Shown here: one piece after another, positions 8,103-16,737 of the stretch
Layout: each line of letters starts with the position of its first letter
How positions within the stretch are numbered: position 1 is the stretch's first letter
Assembly (NCBI GenBank): GCA_945871085.1
Contig: CAMBVX010000031.1
Coordinates: forward strand, 1 to 32,213
Origin: Opitutus sp. GAS368
GTDB taxonomy: Bacteria; Verrucomicrobiota; Verrucomicrobiia; Opitutales; Opitutaceae
Direction: 5' to 3'
Length of the DNA: 32,213 bases
The notes under the pieces: model-generated
Database searches by the model: none
What the model was told of the DNA's origin: nothing
The model's input: the letters and a program-made list of their open reading frames with translations, nothing else
Made by a program: the position numbers and the translations under genes

Positions 8103-8948
8103 TTATTTCAGCGCCTTGCGCAGGAACTTGATGCCGTTGACCGCGATGTTGTCGCGCTTCGGCTCGATCTTGCGCCAGATGGCGGCGGCACGAGCAATCA
8201 CCTTCACGTCAGTCGTGAACGATTCGATGACCACGTCGCCCTTGTAGCCGATAGCTTTAAGCGCCTGCACAATTTCCGGCCAAGCGATGTGATCGCCGCC
8301 CGGAGTACCGCGGTCGCTGCCGCAAGCGTGGAAGTGACCGAGCAGCTTGCCGGCTTTCCGAATCGAAGCGGCCTGGTTCTTCTCCTCGATGTTCATGTGG
8401 AACGTATCGAGGTGGAGAAGCACCGCTTTGGACCCGATGGCCTTCACGAGCTTCAGGCCCTGGTCGCAGGTGTTGAGGAAATCGGTTTCGAAACGGTTGA
8501 GCGGCTCAATGCAGATGGTAATGCCCTTCGCCTCGGCGTGCTTCGCGAGGACTTTGAGGTTCTTCACGACGAGCGCCCACTCGATCTTCTGCTGGGCAGG
8601 TTCCACGGCGTCCGCTTTGCCGACCACGGAGTAGACCGGTCCGATGAGACGCGGGCAGCCCATGACGGCGGCTTGGTCGATTAGCGCGACACAGTAATCC
8701 ATGGCCGCCTTTTGATCGGCGTCCGAGCCGCGGAAATCGCGTCCGGGCCCCATGCACGCACAGATGCTGCCGATGGCGAGACCGGCCTTCTCGGCCGCGA
8801 CGCGAACCTTGACCGGATCAATGTGGCCGGGGTCTTCGACCGGAATTTCGACGGTTTCGAAGCCCCATTTTTTGAATTTCGCGAAGAGCGAGGTGCTCTT
8901 GGTCGTGAACGGAGACGCGTAAAGGAAGGAATTAAGGCCAATTCTCAT
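8103..8948 (-). CDS. Sugar epimerase/isomerase, xylose-isomerase-like TIM barrel
   Basis: This 281-residue TIM-barrel protein resembles D-psicose/D-tagatose 3-epimerases. The metal-binding and catalytic acid residues sit in the usual places: ICIEPLNRFE (glutamate), LLHLDTFHMNIEE (aspartate and histidine), HFHACGSDRGTPGGDH (histidine) and VVIESFTTDV (glutamate near the C-terminus). The family interconverts ketoses at C3, or isomerises related sugars, with a divalent metal in the cytoplasm. I chose the ATG at 8948 (MRIGLNSFLYASPF) because family members begin at this first strand; an ATG 30 bp upstream would add ten unsupported residues. The chosen start is preceded by CCC like most genes here. 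It is the first gene of a pair with the ThuA-domain gene. Confidence 0.82.
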   Translation of the reverse strand: MRIGLNSFLYASPFTTKSTSLFAKFKKWGFETVEIPVEDPGHIDPVKVRVAAEKAGLAIGSICACMGPGRDFRGSDADQKAAMDYCVALIDQAAVMGCPRLIGPVYSVVGKADAVEPAQQKIEWALVVKNLKVLAKHAEAKGITICIEPLNRFETDFLNTCDQGLKLVKAIGSKAVLLHLDTFHMNIEEKNQAASIRKAGKLLGHFHACGSDRGTPGGDHIAWPEIVQALKAIGYKGDVVIESFTTDVKVIARAAAIWRKIEPKRDNIAVNGIKFLRKALK

Positions 8949-8978
8949 GGGATGTTTTTGGAGGGTGACGGGAAACAA

Positions 8979-9180
8979 GACAGACCGTTAGAAACGAACC
9001 ACCACCGCCACAGGCTCAAGCCTCAAACGCGACCAGCGACTGTTCTGCCTTGGTTGGAAGCGGTGTTTGGGTTGGTGAATCCTTGGCCGCAGCGGCGATT
9101 TCCGGCCGTCCCAACGCCGCCGCCACGGCCTCACATAAGCCATCAGGTCAGAAATTTTCAGTGATGCGCGATTTTTATCT
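8979..9180. other. Divergent intergenic region, promoters expected
   Basis: This region separates the leftward epimerase/ThuA pair from rightward recA and should hold both promoters. I cannot assign -35/-10 boxes with confidence. It becomes AT-richer near 9150-9180, directly before the dyad ahead of recA. Confidence 0.35.
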
Positions 9181-9214
9181 TGATACGTGAGACATCATCT
9201 GTCTCATGTATCAA
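9180..9214. promoter_or_regulatory. Inverted-repeat operator candidate upstream of recA
   Basis: TGATACGTGAGACA (9181-9194) and TGTCTCATGTATCA (9200-9213) are inverted copies with 13 of 14 positions matching around a 5-bp centre; the outer T9180/A9214 pair also fits. The dyad ends 44 bp before the recA start codon, where a promoter-overlapping operator would be expected. As recA is the classic SOS gene, a LexA-type repressor site is the first guess. The words differ from the TGTTC-type LexA motif I recall for Verrucomicrobia, so another regulator is possible. Confidence 0.6.
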
Positions 9215-9258
9215 TCATCCACCGCAACTCCTCATCAAATCCTGAACCTAAATCACCC

Positions 9259-10326
9259 ATGTCCAAAGCAGCTCCCGCCAAAACCACTCCCGCCGCCACC
9301 TCCACCGCCGTGGTCGCACGTGAAAAAAACATCGACCTCGCGCTCTCCGCCATCACGAAACAGTTCGGCGAGGGCTCGATCATGCGCCTCGGTAGTAACC
9401 ACAAGATGAAGGTCGAGACCCTGTCGACCGGCTCCCTCGCCATCGATCTTGCGCTCGGTGTCGGCGGTCTCCCTAAGGGCCGCATCATCGAGATCTACGG
9501 CCCGGAATCCTCCGGCAAAACCACCTTCTGTCTCAGCGTGATCGCCGAGGCCCAGAAAACTGGCGGTCTCGCCGCCTTTATCGACGTCGAACACGCCCTT
9601 GACCCGAAATACGCCAAGGTCGTCGGTGTAAAGCTCGACGATCTCCTCGTTTCCCAGCCCGACTCCGGCGAAGACGCGCTCAATATCATGGAGACACTCA
9701 TCCGCTCCAATTCCATCGACGTCATCGTCCTCGATTCCGTCGCCGCGCTCATCACCAAGGCCGAACTCGACGGCCAGATGGGCGACATGACGATGGGTAG
9801 CCAGGCCCGCCTCATGTCCCAAGCCATGCGCCGCCTCACCGCCGTCGTGAGCAAGACGAACTGCGTGTGTATTTTCACCAATCAGATCCGCGAAAAAATT
9901 GGTGTGATGTTCGGCAGCCCGGAGACCACCTCCGGCGGACGCGCCCTGAAGTTTTTCTCCTCTGTCCGTATCGACATCCGCCGCAAGGACCAGATCAAGA
10001 CGCCCGAAGGCAAAGTCATCGGCAACCGCACGAAGATCAAAATTGTGAAGAACAAGATCGCCCCGCCGTTCACCGAGGTGGAATTCGACATCATGTATGA
10101 CGAGGGCATTTCGAAGATGGGCTCGCTCATTGATCTCGGCATCGAGCACAAGATTCTCGAAAAGAAAGGCGCGTGGATCGCCTACGAAGGCGCGCTCGTC
10201 GGCCAAGGCCGCGACGCCGCGAAAGCCGCACTCAAGGAAAAGCCCGAACTCGCGGAGAAAATCGGCAAGGCCATCCTCGAAAAAGTGACGATCAAACCGG
10301 GCGAGCCCGTTATCGGCGAAAGCTAA
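9259..10326 (+). CDS. recA: RecA recombinase
   Basis: This 355-residue protein is the DNA strand-exchange recombinase and co-protease of the SOS response. The Walker A loop GPESSGKTT is at about residues 81-89. Other hallmarks are the N-terminal [18 protein letters not shown], the LDSVAALI Walker B strand, the [17 protein letters not shown] core, [22 protein letters not shown] around the DNA-binding loops, and the [11 protein letters not shown] strand. I chose ATG 9259 ([10 protein letters not shown]): it is preceded by CCC and the Ala/Thr/Pro-rich leader is a common RecA extension. An in-frame ATG further upstream would place coding sequence in the dyad region. No intein is present. It has its own terminator, so it is probably monocistronic, and it is likely controlled from the dyad upstream. 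Confidence 0.98.
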   Translation: MSKAAPAKTTPAATSTAVVAREKNIDLALSAITKQFGEGSIMRLGSNHKMKVETLSTGSLAIDLALGVGGLPKGRIIEIYGPESSGKTTFCLSVIAEAQKTGGLAAFIDVEHALDPKYAKVVGVKLDDLLVSQPDSGEDALNIMETLIRSNSIDVIVLDSVAALITKAELDGQMGDMTMGSQARLMSQAMRRLTAVVSKTNCVCIFTNQIREKIGVMFGSPETTSGGRALKFFSSVRIDIRRKDQIKTPEGKVIGNRTKIKIVKNKIAPPFTEVEFDIMYDEGISKMGSLIDLGIEHKILEKKGAWIAYEGALVGQGRDAAKAALKEKPELAEKIGKAILEKVTIKPGEPVIGES

Positions 10327-10379
10327 TTGGCGCGCGGTCACCCTGGACGCCTTCGGCACCAAGCGTCCTTGTTTCTCAG

Positions 10380-10415
10380 CCGCATCGGGCTCCGGCCGCT
10401 GCGGTTTTTCTTTTT
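10380..10415 (+). terminator. Intrinsic terminator of recA
   Basis: CCGCA (10380-10384) pairs with TGCGG (10400-10404). After a single T/C mismatch, CGG (10386-10388) pairs with CCG (10396-10398) around a 7-nt loop. TTTTTCTTTTTC follows from 10405. It lies about 55 bp behind the recA stop codon. Confidence 0.85.
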
Positions 10416-10545
10416 CTACATGGGTGCGACTTCGCGGATCGCGGATAGGACTGCATCAATTTCAGTCTATCTCGCTTCGCCTGATCTCCTGTCGTTTGCG
10501 CGTTGCCGGGTTGGGTGTGTTTGGGTTTCATCCCCTACTTCCGCC

Positions 10546-11307
10546 ATGCCAGCCGCAGCCAATCTCACCTTCGCTTCGTCCTCTCGGCCGGATGGCGCCA
10601 ACCGCGAACCTGTTTTTCACGTGCGTGGCCTCGCCCGCGTCTACGGCGAAGGCACGGCGGCGGTCACCGCCTTACGAGGCGTGGATTTCGATTTCTTTCG
10701 CGGGGAACTTGTCGTCCTGCTCGGCGCGTCCGGTAGCGGAAAATCCACGCTCCTGAATCAACTCGGCGGTCTCGATTCGCCGACCAACGGCACCCTCCTC
10801 TACCGCGGCTGGAATCTTGGCACCGCCGATGAACCCGGCCTAACCCAATTTCGCCGCGATGCCGTCGGCTTCGTGTTTCAGGCTTACAACCTCATTCCCA
10901 GTCTCACGGCGCGCGAAAACGTCGCGCTCATCACCGAAATTTGCCGTGATCCCATGACTCCCGAAGAGGCCCTCGAACTGGTTGACCTCGGTCCGCGTCT
11001 GGACCACTTCCCGGCCCAGCTTTCCGGTGGTGAACAACAACGCGTGGCCATCGCCCGTGCCATTGCGAAGCGCCCCGCGGTTCTGCTGTGCGATGAGCCC
11101 ACCGGCGCGCTCGACGTGCATACTGGCATTACCGTGCTTGAAGCCATTGAACGCATCAATCGCGATCTCGGCACGCTCGCCGTCATCATCACGCACAACG
11201 CCATTCTCGCCGATATGGCCGACCGCGTCTTCACCCTTTCGGATGGCAGGATAGTGAATGCCCGCACCAATCCGCAGCGTGGTTCCGTCCGCGATCTCGC
11301 TTGGTGA
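10546..11307 (+). CDS. ABC transporter ATP-binding protein, MacB/LolD type
   Basis: This 253-residue ABC ATPase has Walker [10 protein letters not shown] from Gly60, the Q-loop [18 protein letters not shown], the signature [15 protein letters not shown], Walker [13 protein letters not shown] and the H-loop VIITHN. The wording, including the [14 protein letters not shown] region, is that of the MacB/LolD/FtsE-like group, which energises FtsX-type permeases that move lipoproteins, peptides or small molecules mechanically rather than by a central channel. The start ATG has the GCC leader typical of this window; the long upstream open frame has no ABC similarity and overlaps the recA terminator. 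The two following genes provide permease and membrane fusion protein, making a tripartite system. No outer-membrane channel gene is adjacent. Confidence 0.92.
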   Translation: MPAAANLTFASSSRPDGANREPVFHVRGLARVYGEGTAAVTALRGVDFDFFRGELVVLLGASGSGKSTLLNQLGGLDSPTNGTLLYRGWNLGTADEPGLTQFRRDAVGFVFQAYNLIPSLTARENVALITEICRDPMTPEEALELVDLGPRLDHFPAQLSGGEQQRVAIARAIAKRPAVLLCDEPTGALDVHTGITVLEAIERINRDLGTLAVIITHNAILADMADRVFTLSDGRIVNARTNPQRGSVRDLAW

Positions 11308-11321
11308 TAGGCTCCTGCGAT

Positions 11322-11442
11322 GAATCGTTCTCGTTCCTCGTTCTCATTCTCTTGCTCCCGGTTTTTCACGCGACCGAGCCGTCGGGCCGCCTGGATCCAC
11401 TCCAGGATAACGAGAACGATTAGGAGAACGAAGAACGATTTC
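11322..11442. repeat. Mirrored CGTTCTC-word repeat between ABC genes
   Basis: The left arm (about 11322-11351) is built from ATCGTTCTC, GTTCCTC, GTTCTC and ATTCTC words. The right arm (about 11406-11442) is built from their complements: AACGAGAACGAT, AGGAGAACG and AAGAACGATT. The two arms can pair imperfectly over about 25-30 bp. A smaller hairpin, CCTGGA-TCCAC-TCCAGG, sits just inside the right arm at 11390-11406. The repeat fills the gap between the ATPase and permease genes of one operon. Confidence 0.65.
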
Positions 11443-11447
11443 CGGCC

Positions 11448-13814
11448 ATGAGCCTCCTCGACCGTAAACTTCTTCGCGATCTCATCGCGTTGAAATCTCA
11501 GGCGCTCGCCGTCGCTCTCGTGATGGCCTGCGGTCTCGCCATGATGGTGACCACGCGGTCGCTCATCCTCTCCCTCGATTCGACCCGCGACGCCTACTAC
11601 AGCGAACACCGTTTCACCGACATCTTCGCTCGACTGAAACGTGCACCCCATGCCGTGCACGAACAACTCGCTGCCATCCCTGGCGTCGCCGCAGTGCAAA
11701 CGGGTATCGCCGTTCAGGTGACACTGGACGTCCCCGGTCTCCCCGAGCCGGCCGTCGGCCTCATCAACTCGCTCCCGGAACGCGGCGAGCCGGTGCTCAA
11801 TCGTCCCTACGTGCGCGCCGGCCGCCTCCCGCTCGGCCGCACCACGCGGGGCGAGATCGCCGTGGGTGAAGCGTTCGCGGAGGCGCATGGGCTCAAACCC
11901 GGTGGCTCAATTTCTGCAATTCTCAACGGCACGAAGCAGGCCTTCCGCCTTTCCGGCATCGTGCTTTCTCCAGAATTTGTCTTCGAAGCGCCGCCCGGTG
12001 CCGCGCTCCCCGACAACAAGACCTACGGTGTATTCTGGATGCCCTACAAAGAGCTCGCGACCGCCTTCCAACTCTACGGAGCCTTCAACAATGTCGCCAT
12101 TACCCTCGCCCCCGGCGCGTCGGAAGGCGAAGTGATTGCGGCTGTAAATCGTGTGCTCGCACCGTACGGAGCCCGCGGTGCCTACGGGCGCTCCAACCAT
12201 CCGTCGCATCGGCGCGTCGACGATGAAATCCGGGTGCTGCAAGGCCTGTCGGTCGCGTTCCCTTTGGTCTTTCTCAGCGTTGCCGCATTCATGACGAATT
12301 CAGTGATGAGCCGACAGATCGCACTCCAACGTGAACAAATTGCGATGCTCAAGGCGTGCGGATTTAGCAACCGCCAGGTCGGTGCCCACTATTTCAAATT
12401 CTCCTTCGCGATCGTGATTGTGGGCGTGCTGTTCGGTGCCATCGGGGGCATCTATCTCGGGCACCGGCTCGTGGAAATGTATCATTTGTTTTTCCGCTTT
12501 CCCCAACTGGACTTCGTGCTCGACGCTCGCGTGCTGGTGAGCGCTTCCGCCGTCAGCGCGCTCGCCGCCTTCGCCGGGGTGGCCGGGGCGGTGCATCGCG
12601 CGGTGCGCCTGCCGCCCGCTGAAGCGATGCGGCCCGAGGCCCCGGCGAGTTTCCGCCCCGCGCTCTTGGAACGTATCGGTGGTGGGCGGTGGTTCAGCGC
12701 CTCGTTTCGCATGGCACTCCGCAACATCGAGCGCCGCCCCATCCGCAGCGGTCTCACGTGCCTCGCGCTCGCGCTCGCGACCGGGATTCTCATCGTGCCG
12801 AATTCGTTTCGCGACGGGATCGCCTACGTGATCGATTTCCAATGGGACATCGTGCAACGGCAGACCGTGACGCTCACCCTCGTCGAACCAGGTCCCGCCC
12901 GGGCCATTGCCGATTTCCGGCACCTGCCGGGCGTCGAACTCGCCGAGCCGTTTCGCTACGTGCCCATCGAACTTCGCGCCGGGCCGATCTCCCGGCGGTT
13001 GACTCTCCAGGGCCTACCCGAGCGTGGAACACTCAGCCGCGTGATCGACGCGGAGCCCCGCCAACTCACCTTGCCCGCGCGCGGCATCGTCATCTCGAGC
13101 AAACTGGCCGACATCCTTCAGGTGCGACCGGGCGACGAAGTAATTGCGAAAGTCCTGGAAGGTCATGAGCGCGAACTCGCCGTTCCCGTCGTCGGTCTCG
13201 CCGAAGATTTCGCGGGCATGGCCGCCTACATGGAACTGCATGCTTTAAACCGTCTGCTCCTTGAGGGCGATCGCATCAGTGGCGCACACCTCGTCGTCAA
13301 CGCGAGTCGCTGGAGCGATTTTTTGCACGCGGTGAAGAACACGCCGCGCGCCGCGGGGTGCGTGATCAAGAATTCAATACGTGACGGTTTTCGCAAAACG
13401 ACCGGGGAGAGCATCGGACTGCTCCAGAAAATGTATATGATGTTCGCGATCATCGTGGCCTTCGGGATTATTTATAACAGCGCCCGCATCTCGCTCTCCG
13501 AGCGCGCGCGTGAACTCGCCACCCTGCGTGTGCTCGGCTTCAGCCGCGGCGAGGTTGGAGCTGTGCTCGTGGGCGAACTCGTGCTGCTCACCGTGGTGGC
13601 CTTGCCGCTCGGGCTGGTGATCGGCTCCGGTTTCGCGCAGGGCATTCTCTCTTCCGTGAACACCGAAACCGTGCGCTTGCCGCTCGTGCTGACCGCCGAC
13701 AACTACGCTTTTGCGATCCTTGTCGTCGCGGTGGCTTCCGCGTTGTCCGCCTGGTTTGCGGCCCGCAAGCTCGCGGATATTAATCTGGTGAGCGCCCTCA
13801 AAGCGCTCGATTAG
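11448..13814 (+). CDS. ABC transporter permease with two FtsX domains
   Basis: This 788-residue inner-membrane protein has an N-terminal membrane segment (residues about 15-35), a large periplasmic MacB-like region, and two FtsX permease domains. The first, near residues 265-380, includes MSRQIALQREQIAMLKACGFSNRQ and following hydrophobic helices. A fourth-helix-like segment and a second periplasmic region come next. The second FtsX domain, at about 660-785, includes ISLSERARELATLRVLGFSRGEVGAVL. The repeated REQIAMLKACG/ARELATLRVLG coupling motifs mark the ATPase contact sites. The length and double-FtsX layout resemble DUF214/FtsX-type permeases that act with a periplasmic adaptor. It is followed 17 bp later by such an adaptor. 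The substrate is unknown; a toxic or lipid-like compound or a peptide is plausible. Confidence 0.88.
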   Translation: MSLLDRKLLRDLIALKSQALAVALVMACGLAMMVTTRSLILSLDSTRDAYYSEHRFTDIFARLKRAPHAVHEQLAAIPGVAAVQTGIAVQVTLDVPGLPEPAVGLINSLPERGEPVLNRPYVRAGRLPLGRTTRGEIAVGEAFAEAHGLKPGGSISAILNGTKQAFRLSGIVLSPEFVFEAPPGAALPDNKTYGVFWMPYKELATAFQLYGAFNNVAITLAPGASEGEVIAAVNRVLAPYGARGAYGRSNHPSHRRVDDEIRVLQGLSVAFPLVFLSVAAFMTNSVMSRQIALQREQIAMLKACGFSNRQVGAHYFKFSFAIVIVGVLFGAIGGIYLGHRLVEMYHLFFRFPQLDFVLDARVLVSASAVSALAAFAGVAGAVHRAVRLPPAEAMRPEAPASFRPALLERIGGGRWFSASFRMALRNIERRPIRSGLTCLALALATGILIVPNSFRDGIAYVIDFQWDIVQRQTVTLTLVEPGPARAIADFRHLPGVELAEPFRYVPIELRAGPISRRLTLQGLPERGTLSRVIDAEPRQLTLPARGIVISSKLADILQVRPGDEVIAKVLEGHERELAVPVVGLAEDFAGMAAYMELHALNRLLLEGDRISGAHLVVNASRWSDFLHAVKNTPRAAGCVIKNSIRDGFRKTTGESIGLLQKMYMMFAIIVAFGIIYNSARISLSERARELATLRVLGFSRGEVGAVLVGELVLLTVVALPLGLVIGSGFAQGILSSVNTETVRLPLVLTADNYAFAILVVAVASALSAWFAARKLADINLVSALKALD

Positions 13815-13831
13815 CGCCCTCGTTTTCTGCC

Positions 13832-15085
13832 ATGAACCAAGCTCCCCTGCCCTCACTTGCTGCCAAAAAAAATGCCGCGCCGGCCTGGCGTCGCCGCCTG
13901 CCGTTGCTGGGCCTCGTGCTGCTGGTTGCATTGATCGCCGGCGGGCTCTGGCCGCGGGCCGTGCCCGTCGAGGCGGGCAGCGTTTCCCGTGGGCCACTTA
14001 TTGTCACGGTCGACGAAGAAGGCATGACCCGGGTGAAGCATCGCTACGTCGTGTCGGCCCCGGTGGCGGGCCAGCTGCGGCGGATCGACTGGAAGGCCGG
14101 GGCCGTGGTCGAAGCCGGGAAAACCGTTCTCGCCACGCTTGAAACGAGCGGTGCTGACTTTCTGGATGCACGCAGCCAGGCGCAGGCGCAGGCCCGCGTG
14201 CGCACGGCAGAAGCAGCACGTGATGCCGCGCGATCCCAGCGGGCACGGGCCGCCGCCGCCGCCAAATTGTTTTCGTCCGACCTCGCAAGGCTCAAGCAGC
14301 TCTTTACTCAAAAAGTGCTTTCCGCTCAGGAATTTGACGCCGCAGAGATGCGTGCGACGACCACGCTGCAGGACGAACGCGGGGCCGAGTTTGCGTTGAA
14401 AGTGGCGGAGTTCGAACTTGAGCAAGCCCAAGCGATTCTCTCGCGCGGGAAGAGCAGCGGCCGCGACGGCGCCGAGCCCCTCGCGATTACTTCCGCCGTG
14501 AGCGGACGCATCCTACGCGTCCTGCAAGAAAGTGCGCGCGTGGTGCCCGGAGGTTTTCCTTTGCTTGAAGTGGGCGACCCGACGGATCTCGAGATCCGCA
14601 TCGAAGTGCTCTCACGCGACGGCGTGGCGATCAAGCCCGGTGCACGCGTAATGCTGGAGCAGTGGGGCGGCGCTGAATCTCTGGCGGCCCGAGTGCGACA
14701 TGTGGAGCCGTCGGGATTCACGAAGATTTCCGCGCTCGGCGTCGAAGAACAACGCGTTTACGTGATCGCTGATTTTACGGACCCACTCGAAAAGCGGCTT
14801 ACCCTCGCTGACAACTATCGGGTGGAGGCGAGGATCGTGATCTGGGAAAATACCGCTGCGCTACGCGCACCTGCGGGTGCGCTGTTTCAGCGCGCAGGTA
14901 TCTGGCAGTCATTTGTGGTAGACGGAGGCCGGTCCAACCTGCGCACGGTAATGGTTGGCCGCAGCAACGGTGTTCAAACCGAGATCGTCGAAGGATTGAG
15001 CGAGGGCGCGCAGGTCATTGTTTATCCGGGCGATAAAGTTTCCAACGGTATGCGGGTGGCACCGCTGAGTGTTACAGCCCGTTGA
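13832..15085 (+). CDS. HlyD-type periplasmic adaptor (membrane fusion protein)
   Basis: This 417-residue protein has a single N-terminal membrane anchor (LPLLGLVLLVALIAGGLWP, about residues 24-42), a split lipoyl-like domain (YVVSAPVAGQLRRIDWKAGAVVEAGKTVLATLE, then ITSAVSGRILRVLQESARVV), and between them an alanine-rich alpha-helical hairpin (about residues 108-200) of the coiled-coil type. A beta-barrel and a C-terminal membrane-proximal domain ending GLSEGAQVIVYPGDKVSNGMRV follow. It should link the FtsX permease to an outer-membrane channel, which is not encoded in this window. The gene sits 17 bp after the permease and is the third gene of the export operon. The leader is GCC-ATG. Confidence 0.88.
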   Translation: MNQAPLPSLAAKKNAAPAWRRRLPLLGLVLLVALIAGGLWPRAVPVEAGSVSRGPLIVTVDEEGMTRVKHRYVVSAPVAGQLRRIDWKAGAVVEAGKTVLATLETSGADFLDARSQAQAQARVRTAEAARDAARSQRARAAAAAKLFSSDLARLKQLFTQKVLSAQEFDAAEMRATTTLQDERGAEFALKVAEFELEQAQAILSRGKSSGRDGAEPLAITSAVSGRILRVLQESARVVPGGFPLLEVGDPTDLEIRIEVLSRDGVAIKPGARVMLEQWGGAESLAARVRHVEPSGFTKISALGVEEQRVYVIADFTDPLEKRLTLADNYRVEARIVIWENTAALRAPAGALFQRAGIWQSFVVDGGRSNLRTVMVGRSNGVQTEIVEGLSEGAQVIVYPGDKVSNGMRVAPLSVTAR

Positions 15086-15129
15086 GCACCAATTGGTCCC
15101 CGCCGGCGGCTAACACGTTGCGACCAACT

Positions 15130-15248
15130 GCAGGCTGTCGGACTTAGGCCGGCGAAGGCATTTGCAGCTCAATATTTAATCTTTTTGAAAGATATTTTCG
15201 CGATTATCGCATTGTGGACGCCTTTAATTTCTAAGTCCGACAGGCTGC
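15130..15248. mobile_element. MITE-like element with 18-bp terminal inverted repeats
   Basis: GCAGGCTGTCGGACTTAG at 15130-15147 and CTAAGTCCGACAGGCTGC at 15231-15248 are inverted copies differing at one position. The 83-bp interior is AT-rich, unlike the GC-rich surroundings, and has no open frame. A central hairpin, ATCTTT-TTG-AAAGAT (15179-15193), lies almost exactly at the element's midpoint. The size, non-coding interior and matched termini fit a miniature inverted-repeat transposable element. I see no convincing target-site duplication, so an unrelated palindromic regulatory element remains possible. Confidence 0.65.
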
Positions 15249-15268
15249 TAGTCTAGGGTAGTGTCGGC

Positions 15269-15297
15269 GGTGCACGCACGTTTGACTTGGTGCACGC
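15269..15297 (+). promoter_or_regulatory. GGTGCACGC direct repeat upstream of mnmE
   Basis: GGTGCACGC occurs at 15269-15277 and again at 15289-15297, exactly 20 bp (two helical turns) apart, between the MITE-like element and the mnmE start. Each copy contains the palindrome GTGCAC. Such spacing could serve a dimeric regulator, but no regulator is identified. Confidence 0.35.
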
Positions 15298-15323
15298 CCC
15301 CGCGAAGCGTGGCCGCCCGTTCC

Positions 15324-16682
15324 ATGCCACGCTCCACCGACACCATTGCCGCCCTGGCCACCCCATCGGGGACCTCTGCCATTGCGGTTGTTCGTGTTAG
15401 CGGTCCGGATACGTCACAATTGTGCGCCGCGATCTTCGGCCTCACTCCCCGGCCCCGCTTCGCGACCCACACCGACTACCGGGACCGCTCGGGCAAACTG
15501 TTGGACGATGTACTGTTCACGTTTTTCCAAAGCCCGCGCTCCTACACCGGCGAAGACTCCTTGGAAGTTTCGTCGCATGGCAATCCCCTCATCGCCCAAA
15601 TGATTCTGGAGGATTTGTTCGCGCGCGGCTGTCGTCCCGCAGCGCCCGGTGAATTTACGCAACGGGCTTTTATGAACGGTCAAATGGACCTGAGCCAGGC
15701 CGAGGCGGTGATGGATTTGATCCATGCACGTAGCGAACGAGCCCTGGCCGCCGCCAATCAGCTGCTGCGCGGCTCACTCGGACGCCAAATGAAGGCGCTT
15801 ATAGATCGTTTATTGCAGGTATTGGCCCGCGTGGAGGCATATATCGACTTCCCGGACGAGGATTTGCCGCCGGAAGACCGCTCTATCCTAGCCCAGGAGC
15901 TCACGCTCCTCACCCGCGAGACCGATCGCCTCTTGGCAACTAGCCACTACGGCGAGTTACTCCGCGATGGGATCAAGACGATCATCGTCGGGGCGCCCAA
16001 CGTCGGCAAAAGCAGCCTGCTCAACCGATTGGTCGGCCACGAGCGCGCCCTCGTCAGCCCTGAACCAGGCACCACCCGAGATTTTATCGAAGAGCGATTG
16101 ATCGTTGGGCCGCACTGTTTGCGGATCATTGATACGGCAGGACTCAACCCGTCCCCTGCCCCCTTGGAGAGACTTGGCATGGACAAGACGCTCGAGCGCG
16201 CGAACGAGGCTGACCTTTTTCTTTTGGTCTGCGATGTTACCCAACCTCCACCTCCGGCACTTCCCCTTGAAGTCACGAAGAACTTGACCTCTCATAATTC
16301 TATAATTATCCTTAACAAGAGCGACTTAGGAAATATTAAACCGACACTTTTACTTCCTGCCGATATCCCCGTTCGCCATGTTTCAGCGCTCACGGGAGAG
16401 GGCATCGAGGCGCTAATCGCCGAAATCATTCGGCGCGCAGATTCCTTTCAACAGCAGGTCGGAACCGAGGCGATTGCAATCAATGCGCGGCATGCCGATG
16501 CGCTGGGTCGAGCCCAGCAATGCCTGCTTGAAGCCCAAGCAAAGCTCGCGACGCACGAGCCGGTCGAACTCCTCGCAAGCGATCTTCGTGGCGTGTTGGA
16601 GGCCTATGGGTCCATCGCCGGCAAGGTAGACAACGAGCGCATGCTCGATGCCTTGTTTTCGACTTTTTGCGTCGGCAAATAG
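15324..16682 (+). CDS. mnmE: tRNA modification GTPase MnmE
   Basis: This 452-residue GTPase works with MnmG to put the carboxymethylaminomethyl group on wobble U34 of certain tRNAs. The N-terminal tetrahydrofolate-binding domain starts [21 protein letters not shown]. The G domain, inserted in the helical domain, has G1 GAPNVGKSS from Gly223, the switch I PGTTRD, G3 DTAGL and G4 NKSD at residues 331-334. The protein ends FCVGK, carrying the invariant C-terminal cysteine Cys449 of the C-x-G-K motif. I chose ATG 15324 because family members start three or so residues before TIAALAT; an upstream in-frame ATG-equivalent would add unrelated residues. Codon use becomes more AT-rich near 16280-16350. 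mnmG follows 55 bp later. Confidence 0.97.
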   Translation: MPRSTDTIAALATPSGTSAIAVVRVSGPDTSQLCAAIFGLTPRPRFATHTDYRDRSGKLLDDVLFTFFQSPRSYTGEDSLEVSSHGNPLIAQMILEDLFARGCRPAAPGEFTQRAFMNGQMDLSQAEAVMDLIHARSERALAAANQLLRGSLGRQMKALIDRLLQVLARVEAYIDFPDEDLPPEDRSILAQELTLLTRETDRLLATSHYGELLRDGIKTIIVGAPNVGKSSLLNRLVGHERALVSPEPGTTRDFIEERLIVGPHCLRIIDTAGLNPSPAPLERLGMDKTLERANEADLFLLVCDVTQPPPPALPLEVTKNLTSHNSIIILNKSDLGNIKPTLLLPADIPVRHVSALTGEGIEALIAEIIRRADSFQQQVGTEAIAINARHADALGRAQQCLLEAQAKLATHEPVELLASDLRGVLEAYGSIAGKVDNERMLDALFSTFCVGK

Positions 16683-16737
16683 GACGCTACTCCCTGGTCG
16701 ACCGATCTCAACGTCCCCTGCCCTATTGACTCCCCCG

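Noticed and set aside
15086-15323. Gap before mnmE as an oriC
   Set aside because: It is partly AT-rich, but that portion is the MITE-like element; I see no cluster of DnaA boxes (TTATCCACA-like).
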